Assembly (NCBI RefSeq): GCF_007859945.1
Contig: NZ_SJPQ01000004.1
Coordinates: forward strand, 310,001 to 374,000
DNA length: 64,000 bases
Reading direction: 5' to 3'
Origin: Pseudobythopirellula maris
Lineage (GTDB): Bacteria > Planctomycetota > Planctomycetia > Pirellulales > Lacipirellulaceae
The position numbers and the translations under genes are program-made. Of the stretch, positions 1 to 7,533 are shown piece after piece. Within the stretch, counting starts at the first letter, position 1; each line of letters begins with the position of its first letter. The notes below the pieces were generated by a model. That model saw only the letters and a list, made by a program, of their open reading frames with translations, had not been told where the DNA came from and made no database searches.

Positions 1-1
1 G

Positions 2-352
2 CTCAAGGTCACCGGCTTGCCGCGTGATGTCTATCTCTGCTGCAAAGGATGTCTGAAGTTCTTGGAAAAGGAGCCGCAGAAGTACCTTGCCAAGCTGCCC
101 ACTGCGAGCGGTACGGCGAAGCCAGAGATCACCAAGGCGACCGCGGCGGACGCCCCATTTGTAGCCGCCCAAAAGCTCTGTCCCGTGATGGATGAGCCGC
201 TCGACGCGATGGGCGGGCCCTACCGGACCGTTGTTGAAGGACGGGTGGTTTACCTGTGCTGCCCAGGCTGCGCGAAGAAGCTGCACGCCAACCCCCAGGG
301 CTACCTCCAGAAGCTAGCCCAACAAGGCGTCGAACCGCCGCGGGTTCGATAA
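2..352 (+). CDS. Cys-rich metal-binding (YHS/TRASH-like) protein, 5' partial
   Basis: The reading frame is open from the first bases of the window, so the N-terminus lies upstream; the first in-window start is the TTG at 17. The visible part has two similar modules, each with an LCC-x-GC motif followed by a PxxYLxKL tail (around residues 13 and 83). Such short Cys-pair modules resemble the YHS/TRASH family, often found near or fused to heavy-metal efflux proteins. A role in binding a soft metal, probably copper, is inferred from the motifs and from the metal island that follows on the other strand. The exact function is unknown. Confidence 0.6.
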   Translation, partial: LKVTGLPRDVYLCCKGCLKFLEKEPQKYLAKLPTASGTAKPEITKATAADAPFVAAQKLCPVMDEPLDAMGGPYRTVVEGRVVYLCCPGCAKKLHANPQGYLQKLAQQGVEPPRVR

Positions 353-444
353 GACGCGATTCTCGCGGGGGCGGCGACGTGCCGAGGGGAGGTCCTCCTA
401 CCCGGAGCGCCCCGTCGCCCCCGCCCTTTTTGGAGAATGACACG

Positions 445-1062
445 ATGTCTTTCTGGCTAAAACGGTTTGCCTACCGCTGCTTGCAACGCGTCATGGTGCT
501 CGAACGGGTCACCGTGATGATCGCCGAGACTTCTAAGCTCGCGGCAGAGTCAATCAACGGGCAGGCGGAGCGGATTTCAGTAGCAAAGCTGAAGCGATTC
601 ATCGAAAGCGGCGAGGCTCGCTATTGCGAGGAGCTTGTCGAAAGACTCGACGACCCAAGACTCAGTTGCTTCGCTGTTACTGCCGCCGAAAGGCTAAGCT
701 CGTTTGCGTGGTTCTTTCAAGGCTCGGCAGAAGCCGGCATGAACTACGGTCGATTGAAAGCTACGGCTACCGCGATCGAACTCGACGAGCGTAGCGTTTT
801 CGTTTTTCACGCCTACACGGCCGCCGATTCGCGTGGCGTCGGATTGATGAGAGAAGTCCTTTGCTGCGCCGCCAACGAGCTAGCCGAGTCCAGCGGCGTT
901 AATTGGTTCGTCGCGACGACGGAGAGCCTCAATACCTCGGCACTCCGTGCCTTCGGCAGAACGGGCTTCCAGGAGATCGGTCACTACACGCGTTATGGCA
1001 TCGGCCGCCGAGTGTTCGGAAGCTACCCGAAACCCGTCCCGCCGATCCAATCTTTTGGATAG
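445..1062 (+). CDS. GNAT-like acetyltransferase, substrate unknown
   Basis: This encodes about 205 residues. The ATG at 445 is chosen because GGAG lies about 10 bases upstream; the open frame extends further 5' but that part has shadow-like Arg/Pro/Ser-rich composition. The C-terminal half shows a GNAT-like pattern: a beta strand, a segment like an acyl-CoA pyrophosphate loop (RGVGLMREVL, about residues 130-139), and a late 'LNTSALRAFGRTGFQEIG' stretch typical of the last strands of N-acetyltransferases. The substrate cannot be read from sequence. It is the only plus-strand gene between the Cys-rich protein and 25 kb, and it converges on csoR. Confidence 0.6.
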   Translation: MSFWLKRFAYRCLQRVMVLERVTVMIAETSKLAAESINGQAERISVAKLKRFIESGEARYCEELVERLDDPRLSCFAVTAAERLSSFAWFFQGSAEAGMNYGRLKATATAIELDERSVFVFHAYTAADSRGVGLMREVLCCAANELAESSGVNWFVATTESLNTSALRAFGRTGFQEIGHYTRYGIGRRVFGSYPKPVPPIQSFG

Positions 1063-1080
1063 CCAGACAGGTCAGCTGGA

Positions 1081-1368
1081 TCAGTCGGTTACGCGGCCAT
1101 ATTTCTGGAAGAGGGAGGCTAGCTCTTCGAGCATTGCATCGCGCTTCGCCTCGTCGTCTCCTTCGAGGGCGCTCTGGATGCAGGTTTGGACATGCGTCTC
1201 TAGGATCATCCGGCCCACTTTGCTGAGGGCGCCGTTGGCGGCGGCGATCTGGGTGAGTGTCTCGACGCAGTAGGCGTCTTCGTCAATCATCCGCTGAACG
1301 GCCGAGACTTGCCCCGCGATCCGCCGCAGGCGATTGCCGATCTTCGTCTTGTCGTCGTCGGAGAGCAC
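1081..1368 (-). CDS. csoR: CsoR-type metal-sensing transcriptional repressor
   Basis: A 95-residue all-helical repressor of the CsoR/RcnR (DUF156) family. The Cu(I) triad of CsoR is present: Cys34 in 'AYCVET' and His59/Cys63 in 'ETHVQTC'. The N-terminal RLRRIAGQV stretch is the conserved DNA-contact helix. Family members bind G/C-tract palindromes and release DNA on binding Cu(I). Two such palindromes occur in this window (3255-3271 and 6372-6388), in front of the copper storage gene and the TolC/multicopper oxidase genes, so these are likely targets. It lies 62 bases downstream of the permease gene and may be co-transcribed with it. The Cu(I) specificity is inferred from the C-H-C triad; Ni and sulfide-sensing relatives have other ligands. 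Confidence 0.9.
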   Translation of the reverse strand: MLSDDDKTKIGNRLRRIAGQVSAVQRMIDEDAYCVETLTQIAAANGALSKVGRMILETHVQTCIQSALEGDDEAKRDAMLEELASLFQKYGRVTD

Positions 1369-1430
1369 GGGGGCAGCAACTCACGGTGTCGGGTGGAATT
1401 ACCCAGCTTACCTGTCCGAGAGGAGCAGGC

Positions 1431-2768
1431 CTAGCTGGTTGTCTCTGCCGAGCGTGACTCGCCATGCTTCCAGCCGAGAAACCACCGCTCGCCGCCGAAG
1501 ATCAACAAGAATCCAGCCGCCCCAATTGCAAGCAGCCACGGATCGGCGGCCCCCTTCACGGCGATCAAGGCACCGAGCACGACCAAGTCGAGCCCAATCG
1601 CGGTCAGGAGAACCGGCCCACTGGCCCCGATCTGTTCGCGTAGGCTCCGATAGATACCCCAGTGGATCGCGATATCCATCACGAGATAGAAGAACGCTCC
1701 GAGGGCGGCGATCCGGCTGAGGTCGAAGAAGATCGTCAAGACGATCGCCAGCACGACCGTGTAGACGAGCGTGTGCTTCTGCACGTCGCCGGGCATCCCG
1801 AAGTGGCGGTGCGGGACCAATTCCATCTGGGTGAGCATCGCCAGCATCCGCGAGACCGCAAACACGCTCGCAATCACTCCCGAGATCGTCGCCACAATCG
1901 CCAATCCGACCGTGAAGTAGACCGCTGCTTCGCCAAGAGCCGGCCGTGCTGCTTCGGCCAGGACGTAGTCTTTGGCGGCGACGATCTCGTCGAGGCTCAG
2001 CGATCCCGCCACCGCCAAAGCGACCAAGGCGTAAGTGGCGACGCAAATCCCAATCGAAATCATAATCGCACGGCTGACATTCTTCTTCGGCTCGACCAAC
2101 TCGTCGCCGTCGTTGGTGATAGTCGTAAAGCCCTTGTAGGCCAGAACGCCGAGAGCGGTCGCCGCCAAGAAGCCTGTCACGGAGGCTTCTTTTGCTGACG
2201 TGACCGGCGCGAACGATCCGCCCGAGAGCCAGAGCCCGATCCCCGCGAACAGAGCGATGCCGCCGATCTTGATCACCGCGGTCACCATCGACATCCCGCC
2301 GATCCATTGATTGCCCATCAGATTAACGGAGAAGGCGGCTAGCAGCAGACCGACTCCAAGGGCCGGCACGAGCCACGAGTCCTTTGGGGCATCAAACAGC
2401 TGGAGCGTGTAAGCGCCGAACGTCCTCGCGACGAGGCTCTCGTTGATGACCATTGAGAAATACATCAGCAACGAGCAACCGGCCGTGATCGTACCTTCGC
2501 CGTAGCACTTCTTGAGGTACATCGCGATGCCGCCCGCGGATGGGTGGGCGTTGGACATCTTCACGTAGCTATAGGCACTGAATGCCGTGACAACCGCCGC
2601 CGAGAGGAAAGCTATCGGAAAGAGACCGCCCGCTTGCTCGGCCATCTGCCCGGTCAAAGCGAAGATGCCAGCACCGATCATGACGCCGGTGCCCATCGCC
2701 ACCGCACCCGGCAGCGAGAGACTGCCAGATTCGTACGAGTTGTCTGTGTCGTCAGAACTTGAGGGCAT
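1431..2768 (-). CDS. APC-superfamily amino acid/polyamine permease
   Basis: A 445-residue integral membrane protein with about 12 hydrophobic segments. The first helix carries the APC signature 'GTGVMIGAGIFALTGQ', which lines the substrate site in this superfamily. The C-terminus is short and polar. Family members exchange or import amino acids or amines with protons; no substrate can be assigned here. It sits between csoR and the copper storage gene on the same strand. A permease at this position could supply or remove a metal-chelating amino acid, but that is speculation. Length and helix count are normal for the family. Confidence 0.85.
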   Translation of the reverse strand: MPSSSDDTDNSYESGSLSLPGAVAMGTGVMIGAGIFALTGQMAEQAGGLFPIAFLSAAVVTAFSAYSYVKMSNAHPSAGGIAMYLKKCYGEGTITAGCSLLMYFSMVINESLVARTFGAYTLQLFDAPKDSWLVPALGVGLLLAAFSVNLMGNQWIGGMSMVTAVIKIGGIALFAGIGLWLSGGSFAPVTSAKEASVTGFLAATALGVLAYKGFTTITNDGDELVEPKKNVSRAIMISIGICVATYALVALAVAGSLSLDEIVAAKDYVLAEAARPALGEAAVYFTVGLAIVATISGVIASVFAVSRMLAMLTQMELVPHRHFGMPGDVQKHTLVYTVVLAIVLTIFFDLSRIAALGAFFYLVMDIAIHWGIYRSLREQIGASGPVLLTAIGLDLVVLGALIAVKGAADPWLLAIGAAGFLLIFGGERWFLGWKHGESRSAETTS

Positions 2769-2854
2769 CCTGTGGCCTGTCGATACTTAGAAGGAGGAGG
2801 CAGCCCAGTCGCCCGGGCCGCCTCCAATCGGGTGCATTGAAAGACCGACCCGGC

Positions 2855-3181
2855 TCAAGCTGCAACAGCTTGGCAGCTCTCCGCGCACCGGCGACAACTC
2901 TCGGCGCACTTCTGGCAATGGTCGTGGTCGTGGGCGCCGCACTGATCGGCACAGTACTGGCAAACCTCAGCACATAATTTGCAGAACGCTCCGGCGTGCT
3001 TACCACCGATCGCCATCGCCTCGACGCATGCCCGGCAGATCGCCGCACACTCTAGACAGCACTTCGGGCAGTCGTTCATCGACTCCTTGCCCAGCATGCC
3101 CTCAACGCAGGCAAGACAGTCGGCGAGGCAGACGTTGCAGGCCTCGATACAGTCCTGGTAATTCGCAGTCACAGTAGCCAT
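2855..3181 (-). CDS. Csp-like copper storage protein (four-helix, DUF326)
   Basis: This encodes 108 residues with 21 cysteines, mostly spaced CxxC or CxxxC along amphipathic helices, plus an HDHDH loop. This matches copper storage proteins (Csp), where Cys residues line the core of a four-helix bundle and hold many Cu(I) ions. The ATG at 3181 is preferred over an upstream in-frame start at 3256 because a GGGAGACC ribosome site precedes it and the extra N-terminus would run through the operator. No signal peptide is visible, which points to a cytosolic Csp3-like protein rather than exported Csp1. A CsoR-type palindrome (3255-3271) lies about 74 bases upstream of the start. Confidence 0.85.
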   Translation of the reverse strand: MATVTANYQDCIEACNVCLADCLACVEGMLGKESMNDCPKCCLECAAICRACVEAMAIGGKHAGAFCKLCAEVCQYCADQCGAHDHDHCQKCAESCRRCAESCQAVAA

Positions 3182-3254
3182 CGAAAAGGTCTCCCTAGAT
3201 CTGGTTTTGGCGATCAAATCGCCGAAATGGACAACCAGACCCAGAGCAAACCGC

Positions 3255-3271
3255 ATACCACCCGGGGGTAT
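3255..3271. promoter_or_regulatory. Predicted CsoR-type operator upstream of the copper storage gene
   Basis: The sequence ATACCACCCGGGGGTAT is an inverted repeat with 8-base arms around one central base and a single mismatch. It has the TACC(C)...GGGTA layout of CsoR/RcnR operators. It lies in the intergenic stretch between the multicopper oxidase stop and the copper storage start. Regulation by the local CsoR is inferred from motif type and position. Confidence 0.65.
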
Positions 3272-3291
3272 CCGGCGTAATGCGAAGTGGC

Positions 3292-4833
3292 CTACCCGTG
3301 CGACATCTTCATGGCCGGGTGGTAGACGCTCGGGTCGCCGAACCGGCGGACGATCTCGGTGAAGACCGAGCCTGGCTCGACCGGCTCATCGGTCTCCATG
3401 ACGAGGTGGTAGAGGTCCTCGGGCAACACTCGCACCGCCAGCATCAGGCCCATAATCGCCATCGGCCAGTCGGCCCTCATGCCAAGGGTCTCGCGGCGGC
3501 CGACGATCCGGTCGCTCATCATCATGTCCATGCTCATTCCCTTCATCTTTTGGGGATATCCAGGCACCGCGAAGCCGGGGTCGGAGTTCTGGCTGGACAC
3601 GCCGGGCGAGCGGTCGAGGTTCGCGAGGTAGGCATCGACGGATTGGTGAGGCCGGACCCGCGGGCCGACCTGCTCGGTCATGTGGTTCATCATGTGATGC
3701 ACCATGTGGCAGTGCATCATCCAGTCGCCCGGATTGTTGGCGATGAACTCGAAATCGGAAGCCTGAGCTACGGCGATCAGCTCGGTATTCCGCGGGATCC
3801 AAGCACTCTTAGGAATCCTCGCCCCTTCGTGCCCGGTGACCCAGAACGTGTGGCCGTGCAAGTGGATCGGGTGGTGCTGCATCGGCGAGAAGTTGAGGAT
3901 ACGGATCCGCACGCGCTCACCGTGCTTGACGACTAGCGGCGAATTAAACGGACCGCTGCGGCCGTTGATCGTGTGCCAGCTCCAATCCATCGCCCAGCTG
4001 TCAGAGACCGTCTGGCCCGGTTCGATAGCGAAGTTCTGAAAGATCAACCCGAAGTCGCGATCGACCGGCGGGTCCCAGTCCTTCTTCGGGTGGACGATAA
4101 ACCAGCCGACCATGCCGAATGCTTCCTGCATGGGAATGTGAGAGTGATAGAAGAAGGTTCCCTCTTCGTGGATGTCGAACTCGTAAACGAATGTCTCTCC
4201 TGGCTCGATGAGATTCTGGGTTAGCTCCGAAGCGCCATCCCACTGCACTGGCAACTCGAATCCGTGCCAATGCATCGACGTTGGCTCGGGGAGTTCGTTC
4301 TTGGCGACGATCCGGACCCGATCGCCCTGCGTGACCTCGATCGTCGGCCCCGGCATGCTGCCGTTGTATCCGTAGACGTTCATCTTGTAGCCGGGCAAGA
4401 ATTCGGCTTCGACGGGCGTCGCGCGGAGGTGAAACTCCTTGACGCCCCCCTTCATCTCGTACGGCAAGGACGTGATATCCGGCGCGACGAACGGCGCCCG
4501 ACCCGCCGACGGATCTCGCAGCCCCGGCACAAGCTTGCCAAGGTAATAATCGCTGTCGGGGCTGTTTCCCCGGCTCGGAGCGAAGCGCCGGAAGCCGTCG
4601 TACTCGTCCTGTACGCCCGTTGGGCGACCCAACGACGGATCGCCGATCGGCTTTGGCAGCTCGGGCGACATGCCATTGTGGCCTTTCATGCCACGACCGC
4701 CACCGTCCATTGCATGACCGCTGTGCTGCGCCGCGGCAATCGACGAACCGGTCAACGCCCCGCCCGCGGCAAGCGCCGTCGTGCGGAGGAACTCACGGCG
4801 TGGCGGACGGCTGGGCTCTTGGGGTATGCTCAT
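3292..4833 (-). CDS. TAT-exported multicopper oxidase (CopA/CueO-like)
   Basis: A 513-residue multicopper oxidase. The N-terminus has a twin-arginine-type signal (PPRREFLRTTALAAGG). All four copper-binding clusters are visible: HWHG at 188-191, YHSH at 229-232, HPIHLHGH at 321-328, and HCHMVHHMMNHM from 374, which gives the type 1 copper ligands HCHxxxHxxxxM with Met385 axial. Met/His-rich stretches near the N-terminus (40-55) and around 415-430 resemble the Met-rich segments of copper-resistance oxidases. The likely job is periplasmic Cu(I) oxidation. It lies downstream of the TolC-like gene (41-base gap) and is probably co-transcribed from the operator at 6372-6388. Confidence 0.92.
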   Translation of the reverse strand: MSIPQEPSRPPRREFLRTTALAAGGALTGSSIAAAQHSGHAMDGGGRGMKGHNGMSPELPKPIGDPSLGRPTGVQDEYDGFRRFAPSRGNSPDSDYYLGKLVPGLRDPSAGRAPFVAPDITSLPYEMKGGVKEFHLRATPVEAEFLPGYKMNVYGYNGSMPGPTIEVTQGDRVRIVAKNELPEPTSMHWHGFELPVQWDGASELTQNLIEPGETFVYEFDIHEEGTFFYHSHIPMQEAFGMVGWFIVHPKKDWDPPVDRDFGLIFQNFAIEPGQTVSDSWAMDWSWHTINGRSGPFNSPLVVKHGERVRIRILNFSPMQHHPIHLHGHTFWVTGHEGARIPKSAWIPRNTELIAVAQASDFEFIANNPGDWMMHCHMVHHMMNHMTEQVGPRVRPHQSVDAYLANLDRSPGVSSQNSDPGFAVPGYPQKMKGMSMDMMMSDRIVGRRETLGMRADWPMAIMGLMLAVRVLPEDLYHLVMETDEPVEPGSVFTEIVRRFGDPSVYHPAMKMSHG

Positions 4834-4874
4834 CGTGGGCAGAGGGGGGTTCGGGCTTGAGTGTTCCGTGATGA

Positions 4875-6314
4875 TTATCGCGGCCGCGGCGTCGCGTCGA
4901 TGTGGCCGGCCGGAGTACTCCCCTCAGCGGCCATCAGGCCGTCGTGGAGCAAGTAGCCCGCTATCAAGACTTCGTGCGTGCGGGCTTCCAGCAGGTTGTC
5001 GACCTGCACAAGCTTGGCGTCGAAGTAGTCGTGCTGCGCCATCAGCACCTCGGGCCAATCGACCCGATCGCGTTTGTAGCTTTCGAGCAGCTCGGCGTAC
5101 GCCGCCTTCGACTCGGGCAGGATCACCCGCTCGTACTCGTAGGCGTGCTGCAGCGATGAGAGATACTGCTCGTAGGTCATCGCCAGCCGGTTCCGCAGCC
5201 TGAGTTCGATCCGTCGGAGTTCTTGCTGCTGTCGGGCGTAGTCGGCTCTAGCTTGACGTATCGTACCCTGGTTGCGGTCGTAGATGGGAAGCTCTAGTGA
5301 CAGCCCGGCGACGGCGACCGTCTCGCCCGCCTCGAAGTTGTATCCCGCGCCGCCACGCGCCACGAGATCGGGGACCCATTCGACACGCTCTCGCTCAACC
5401 GTCGCCCGATCGACGGCGAGCTTCGCCCTGGCTGCCGCGACCTCGGGGCTTTCAGCAAGCAGACGCCCCAGTTCGCTTTCAAAAGAGGTTGCCTCGCGTT
5501 CGGGCGTCAGACTCCCTTCGACAGCGCCTTCTTTGAGCGCCACGCCGACTAAGGCCGTGAGTCGACGGAAGCTTTCCCGCTGAGCGTTCTCCGCTCGCAT
5601 CACACTCAGCCGAGCACGCTGTAGCGTGACGTTCGCCCTCCGTACCTCGGGTCGGCGCACCTGTCCCATGTTGTACGCTTCTTGAGCGGTGACCGCGGCG
5701 TCCTCGCTGCTCTTGAGCAATTCGCGTCGGATCGCCAGCGTCTCGCCGGCTGCCAGGGCCCGGTAGAAGTGGAGCCGCACGTCGTTGCAGACGCGGAACT
5801 GCTGAACCGTTGCTAGGTGTTCGGACACATGGGCCCGACGTAGGTACTTCTCGCGACTCAGCCGGAGCTTGCCCGCGGTCACGAAACGCTGCTCTAAGAC
5901 ACCGCCTTGAAACTCGCCAGGCGAGTCCTTGTTCCCTTCCACATCAACGCCGATCTGCTCGGCTTCGTAAGAGAAGACGGGGTTCGGATAGAGGCCGGCT
6001 TGCTGTGCTTTGCCCAGCTCGGCCGAAATATGGAGCTGCGCCTGCCGGAGCGTTGGGTTGTTCTGTCCGGTAAGCCTCAGCAGCTCGTTGAGCGTGTAAC
6101 TTGACGGGGCGAACTCTCCATCGCGGGGCGTATCGATCCGCAACTCGGGGCCGGGCACGGTCGGGATCGCTGGCGGATTGGTGAACGCCTTCGCCGCTTC
6201 TGGCGGGATTGGCGCCCGCGGGGGAGCAACCAGCTCTTGCGCCGTCATCGTGCCGCAGCACACGGCGATTGCCCCTAGGGCTGCGACTATCTTCGATGAC
6301 CGGGGCATAAGCAC
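4875..6314 (-). CDS. TolC-family outer-membrane efflux channel (CusC/CzcC-like)
   Basis: A 479-residue protein with an N-terminal signal peptide ending near 'MTAQE' and two long Ala/Glu/Arg-rich coiled-coil halves, as expected of TolC-type outer-membrane factors. Such proteins form the trimeric exit duct of tripartite pumps. It is followed by the multicopper oxidase on the same strand. A perfect CsoR-type palindrome lies 58 bases upstream of the start. A second TolC-like gene at 17037-18473 suggests that each serves a different pump. Which inner-membrane pump this one serves is not decided by sequence; the RND system at 11.6-16.2 kb is a candidate. Confidence 0.85.
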   Translation of the reverse strand: MLMPRSSKIVAALGAIAVCCGTMTAQELVAPPRAPIPPEAAKAFTNPPAIPTVPGPELRIDTPRDGEFAPSSYTLNELLRLTGQNNPTLRQAQLHISAELGKAQQAGLYPNPVFSYEAEQIGVDVEGNKDSPGEFQGGVLEQRFVTAGKLRLSREKYLRRAHVSEHLATVQQFRVCNDVRLHFYRALAAGETLAIRRELLKSSEDAAVTAQEAYNMGQVRRPEVRRANVTLQRARLSVMRAENAQRESFRRLTALVGVALKEGAVEGSLTPEREATSFESELGRLLAESPEVAAARAKLAVDRATVERERVEWVPDLVARGGAGYNFEAGETVAVAGLSLELPIYDRNQGTIRQARADYARQQQELRRIELRLRNRLAMTYEQYLSSLQHAYEYERVILPESKAAYAELLESYKRDRVDWPEVLMAQHDYFDAKLVQVDNLLEARTHEVLIAGYLLHDGLMAAEGSTPAGHIDATPRPR

Positions 6315-6371
6315 CGTGAGCTGACTTTCGGGCTGGCTTTCGGAAGGCTCTACCTAACCGGTATCGGCGGA

Positions 6372-6388
6372 GTACCCCCTGGGGGTAC
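6372..6388. promoter_or_regulatory. Perfect CsoR-type operator upstream of the TolC/multicopper oxidase genes
   Basis: GTACCCCCTGGGGGTAC is a perfect inverted repeat with 8-base arms and one central base. It is a textbook CsoR/RcnR-type operator and lies 58 bases before the TolC-like start, on the promoter side. It shares its core with the palindrome at 3255-3271, supporting a common regulator. Confidence 0.75.
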
Positions 6389-6492
6389 ATCTGCGTGGCC
6401 AGTTTCTAATCAGTCCGGGCGCCGCCGCTGTGAAGGTTTGAGGCCTGCAATATTCGACGGACGGCTGGTCGTCTGGGTTACCAGCTGGTAGA

Positions 6493-7239
6493 TCAGGCTC
6501 CAACCGCCCTTGCCAGCATCGTGATCGCCATCGCTAGCATGACGCTGTTCTCGACGATCGTGACGGTCGACATCGGCAGGTTGAAGACGGTGCCTAGGCA
6601 GGCGCATTGGATGGCTTGCTTGCGGAAGACGGCCTGCACGACACCGACCAGCCCAACGGCCATGATCACCGCGGTCACCCCGTTGGCGACCAGCGGCAGC
6701 ACGCCACTCACGAACAGGACTCCGAGCCCAAGCTCAATCCACGGGTACGCCAACGCGTAGCCGCGTGAGCGTTTAGCGATGATGTCGTAGCTAGAGAACG
6801 AGTCCGCAAAGGCGGGGATGTCGAGCAGCTTGAAGAATGCGAATCCGAGAAAGAAGAAGCCCATGAAGTAGCTCATCGCCCGCGGCCAAACGAAACCGCC
6901 GTGGATCGATTCCGCGGCGGCTGTAGCGCCCAGTACGTAGGCGATTACCAGCAAGAGCGGTTTGTAGTTGGATAGCTTGAACGCCGAGTCAGCCTCACTT
7001 GGCGGTTCGATAGGCTCCGTCGATGCTCGATCGACCGGTGTCGCCTGATAGCCCGCGCCTGCCATCAGATCAACAACGCGACTCTCGGCAGACGCTTCTG
7101 ACAAATCGACGGTAAGGGGCTTCCCCGGATCGTCAAGGTCCACGGACCAGTTAAGCACTCCCGACTCATCGTCTAACAACGGGCCGACTGTCGCCAAGCA
7201 CTTCTGGCAACGCAAGTTGGTCTCAAATGTTTGTCGCAT
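6493..7239 (-). CDS. Fusion of an HMA-like metal-binding domain and a MauE-like membrane domain
   Basis: About 248 residues. The start at 7239 (MRQTFETN) is chosen because a GAGGGGT ribosome site precedes it and the HMA-like fold begins there; an in-frame start at 7302 exists. Residues 1-70 resemble a heavy-metal-associated domain with a CQKC pair near residue 12. The rest has four to five membrane helices and a late 'CACLG' motif, as in MauE/DoxX-like proteins that handle disulfides or electrons. The fusion suggests a membrane protein that takes metal or electrons through the cytosolic HMA domain. It lies between the P-type ATPase group and the TolC gene. The substrate is unknown. Confidence 0.7.
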   Translation of the reverse strand: MRQTFETNLRCQKCLATVGPLLDDESGVLNWSVDLDDPGKPLTVDLSEASAESRVVDLMAGAGYQATPVDRASTEPIEPPSEADSAFKLSNYKPLLLVIAYVLGATAAAESIHGGFVWPRAMSYFMGFFFLGFAFFKLLDIPAFADSFSSYDIIAKRSRGYALAYPWIELGLGVLFVSGVLPLVANGVTAVIMAVGLVGVVQAVFRKQAIQCACLGTVFNLPMSTVTIVENSVMLAMAITMLARAVGA

Positions 7240-7335
7240 CGAACTACCCCTCGTGCCGTTCGTTGGTTCTTTTGAATGCGTCCGTAATTGGTGGCCAATC
7301 AAGCGTACGTACCGATCTAGGTGCTGGTTTGGTCT

Positions 7336-7530
7336 CTAGAGCTGGTGCCACGCCGGTGTGTGCCTCACCCACGGGCACAGCATGAACCCAAGGTAGAAGA
7401 GCGCGAGCAAGACTCCCGCTGCGATCCAAAGGTTCCTCTTGGGCTTTCTCAGCGTGTCCAGCAGGTAGTAGATGAAGAAGTACCAGGCTCCGGCTTCGAG
7501 CAGGCCGAGGACGAGGTGTTTGACTTCCAT
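7336..7530 (-). CDS. Small two-helix membrane protein
   Basis: A 64-residue protein with two hydrophobic helices (about 5-25 and 33-52) separated by a basic turn (RKPKRN), and a His/Trp-rich C-terminus (CPWVRHTPAWHQL). It starts three bases after the P-type ATPase stop, so it is almost certainly co-translated with that pump. I do not recognise a family. A role as a small pump subunit or a metal-binding accessory is inferred from position only. Confidence 0.6.
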   Translation of the reverse strand: MEVKHLVLGLLEAGAWYFFIYYLLDTLRKPKRNLWIAAGVLLALFYLGFMLCPWVRHTPAWHQL

Positions 7531-7533
7531 TCG

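Noticed and set aside
1369-1430. CsoR operator in front of csoR itself (GGGTGGAATTACCC)
   Set aside because: The arms are in the GGGT...ACCC order, not the TACCC...GGGTA order of the other two sites, and are only four bases long.
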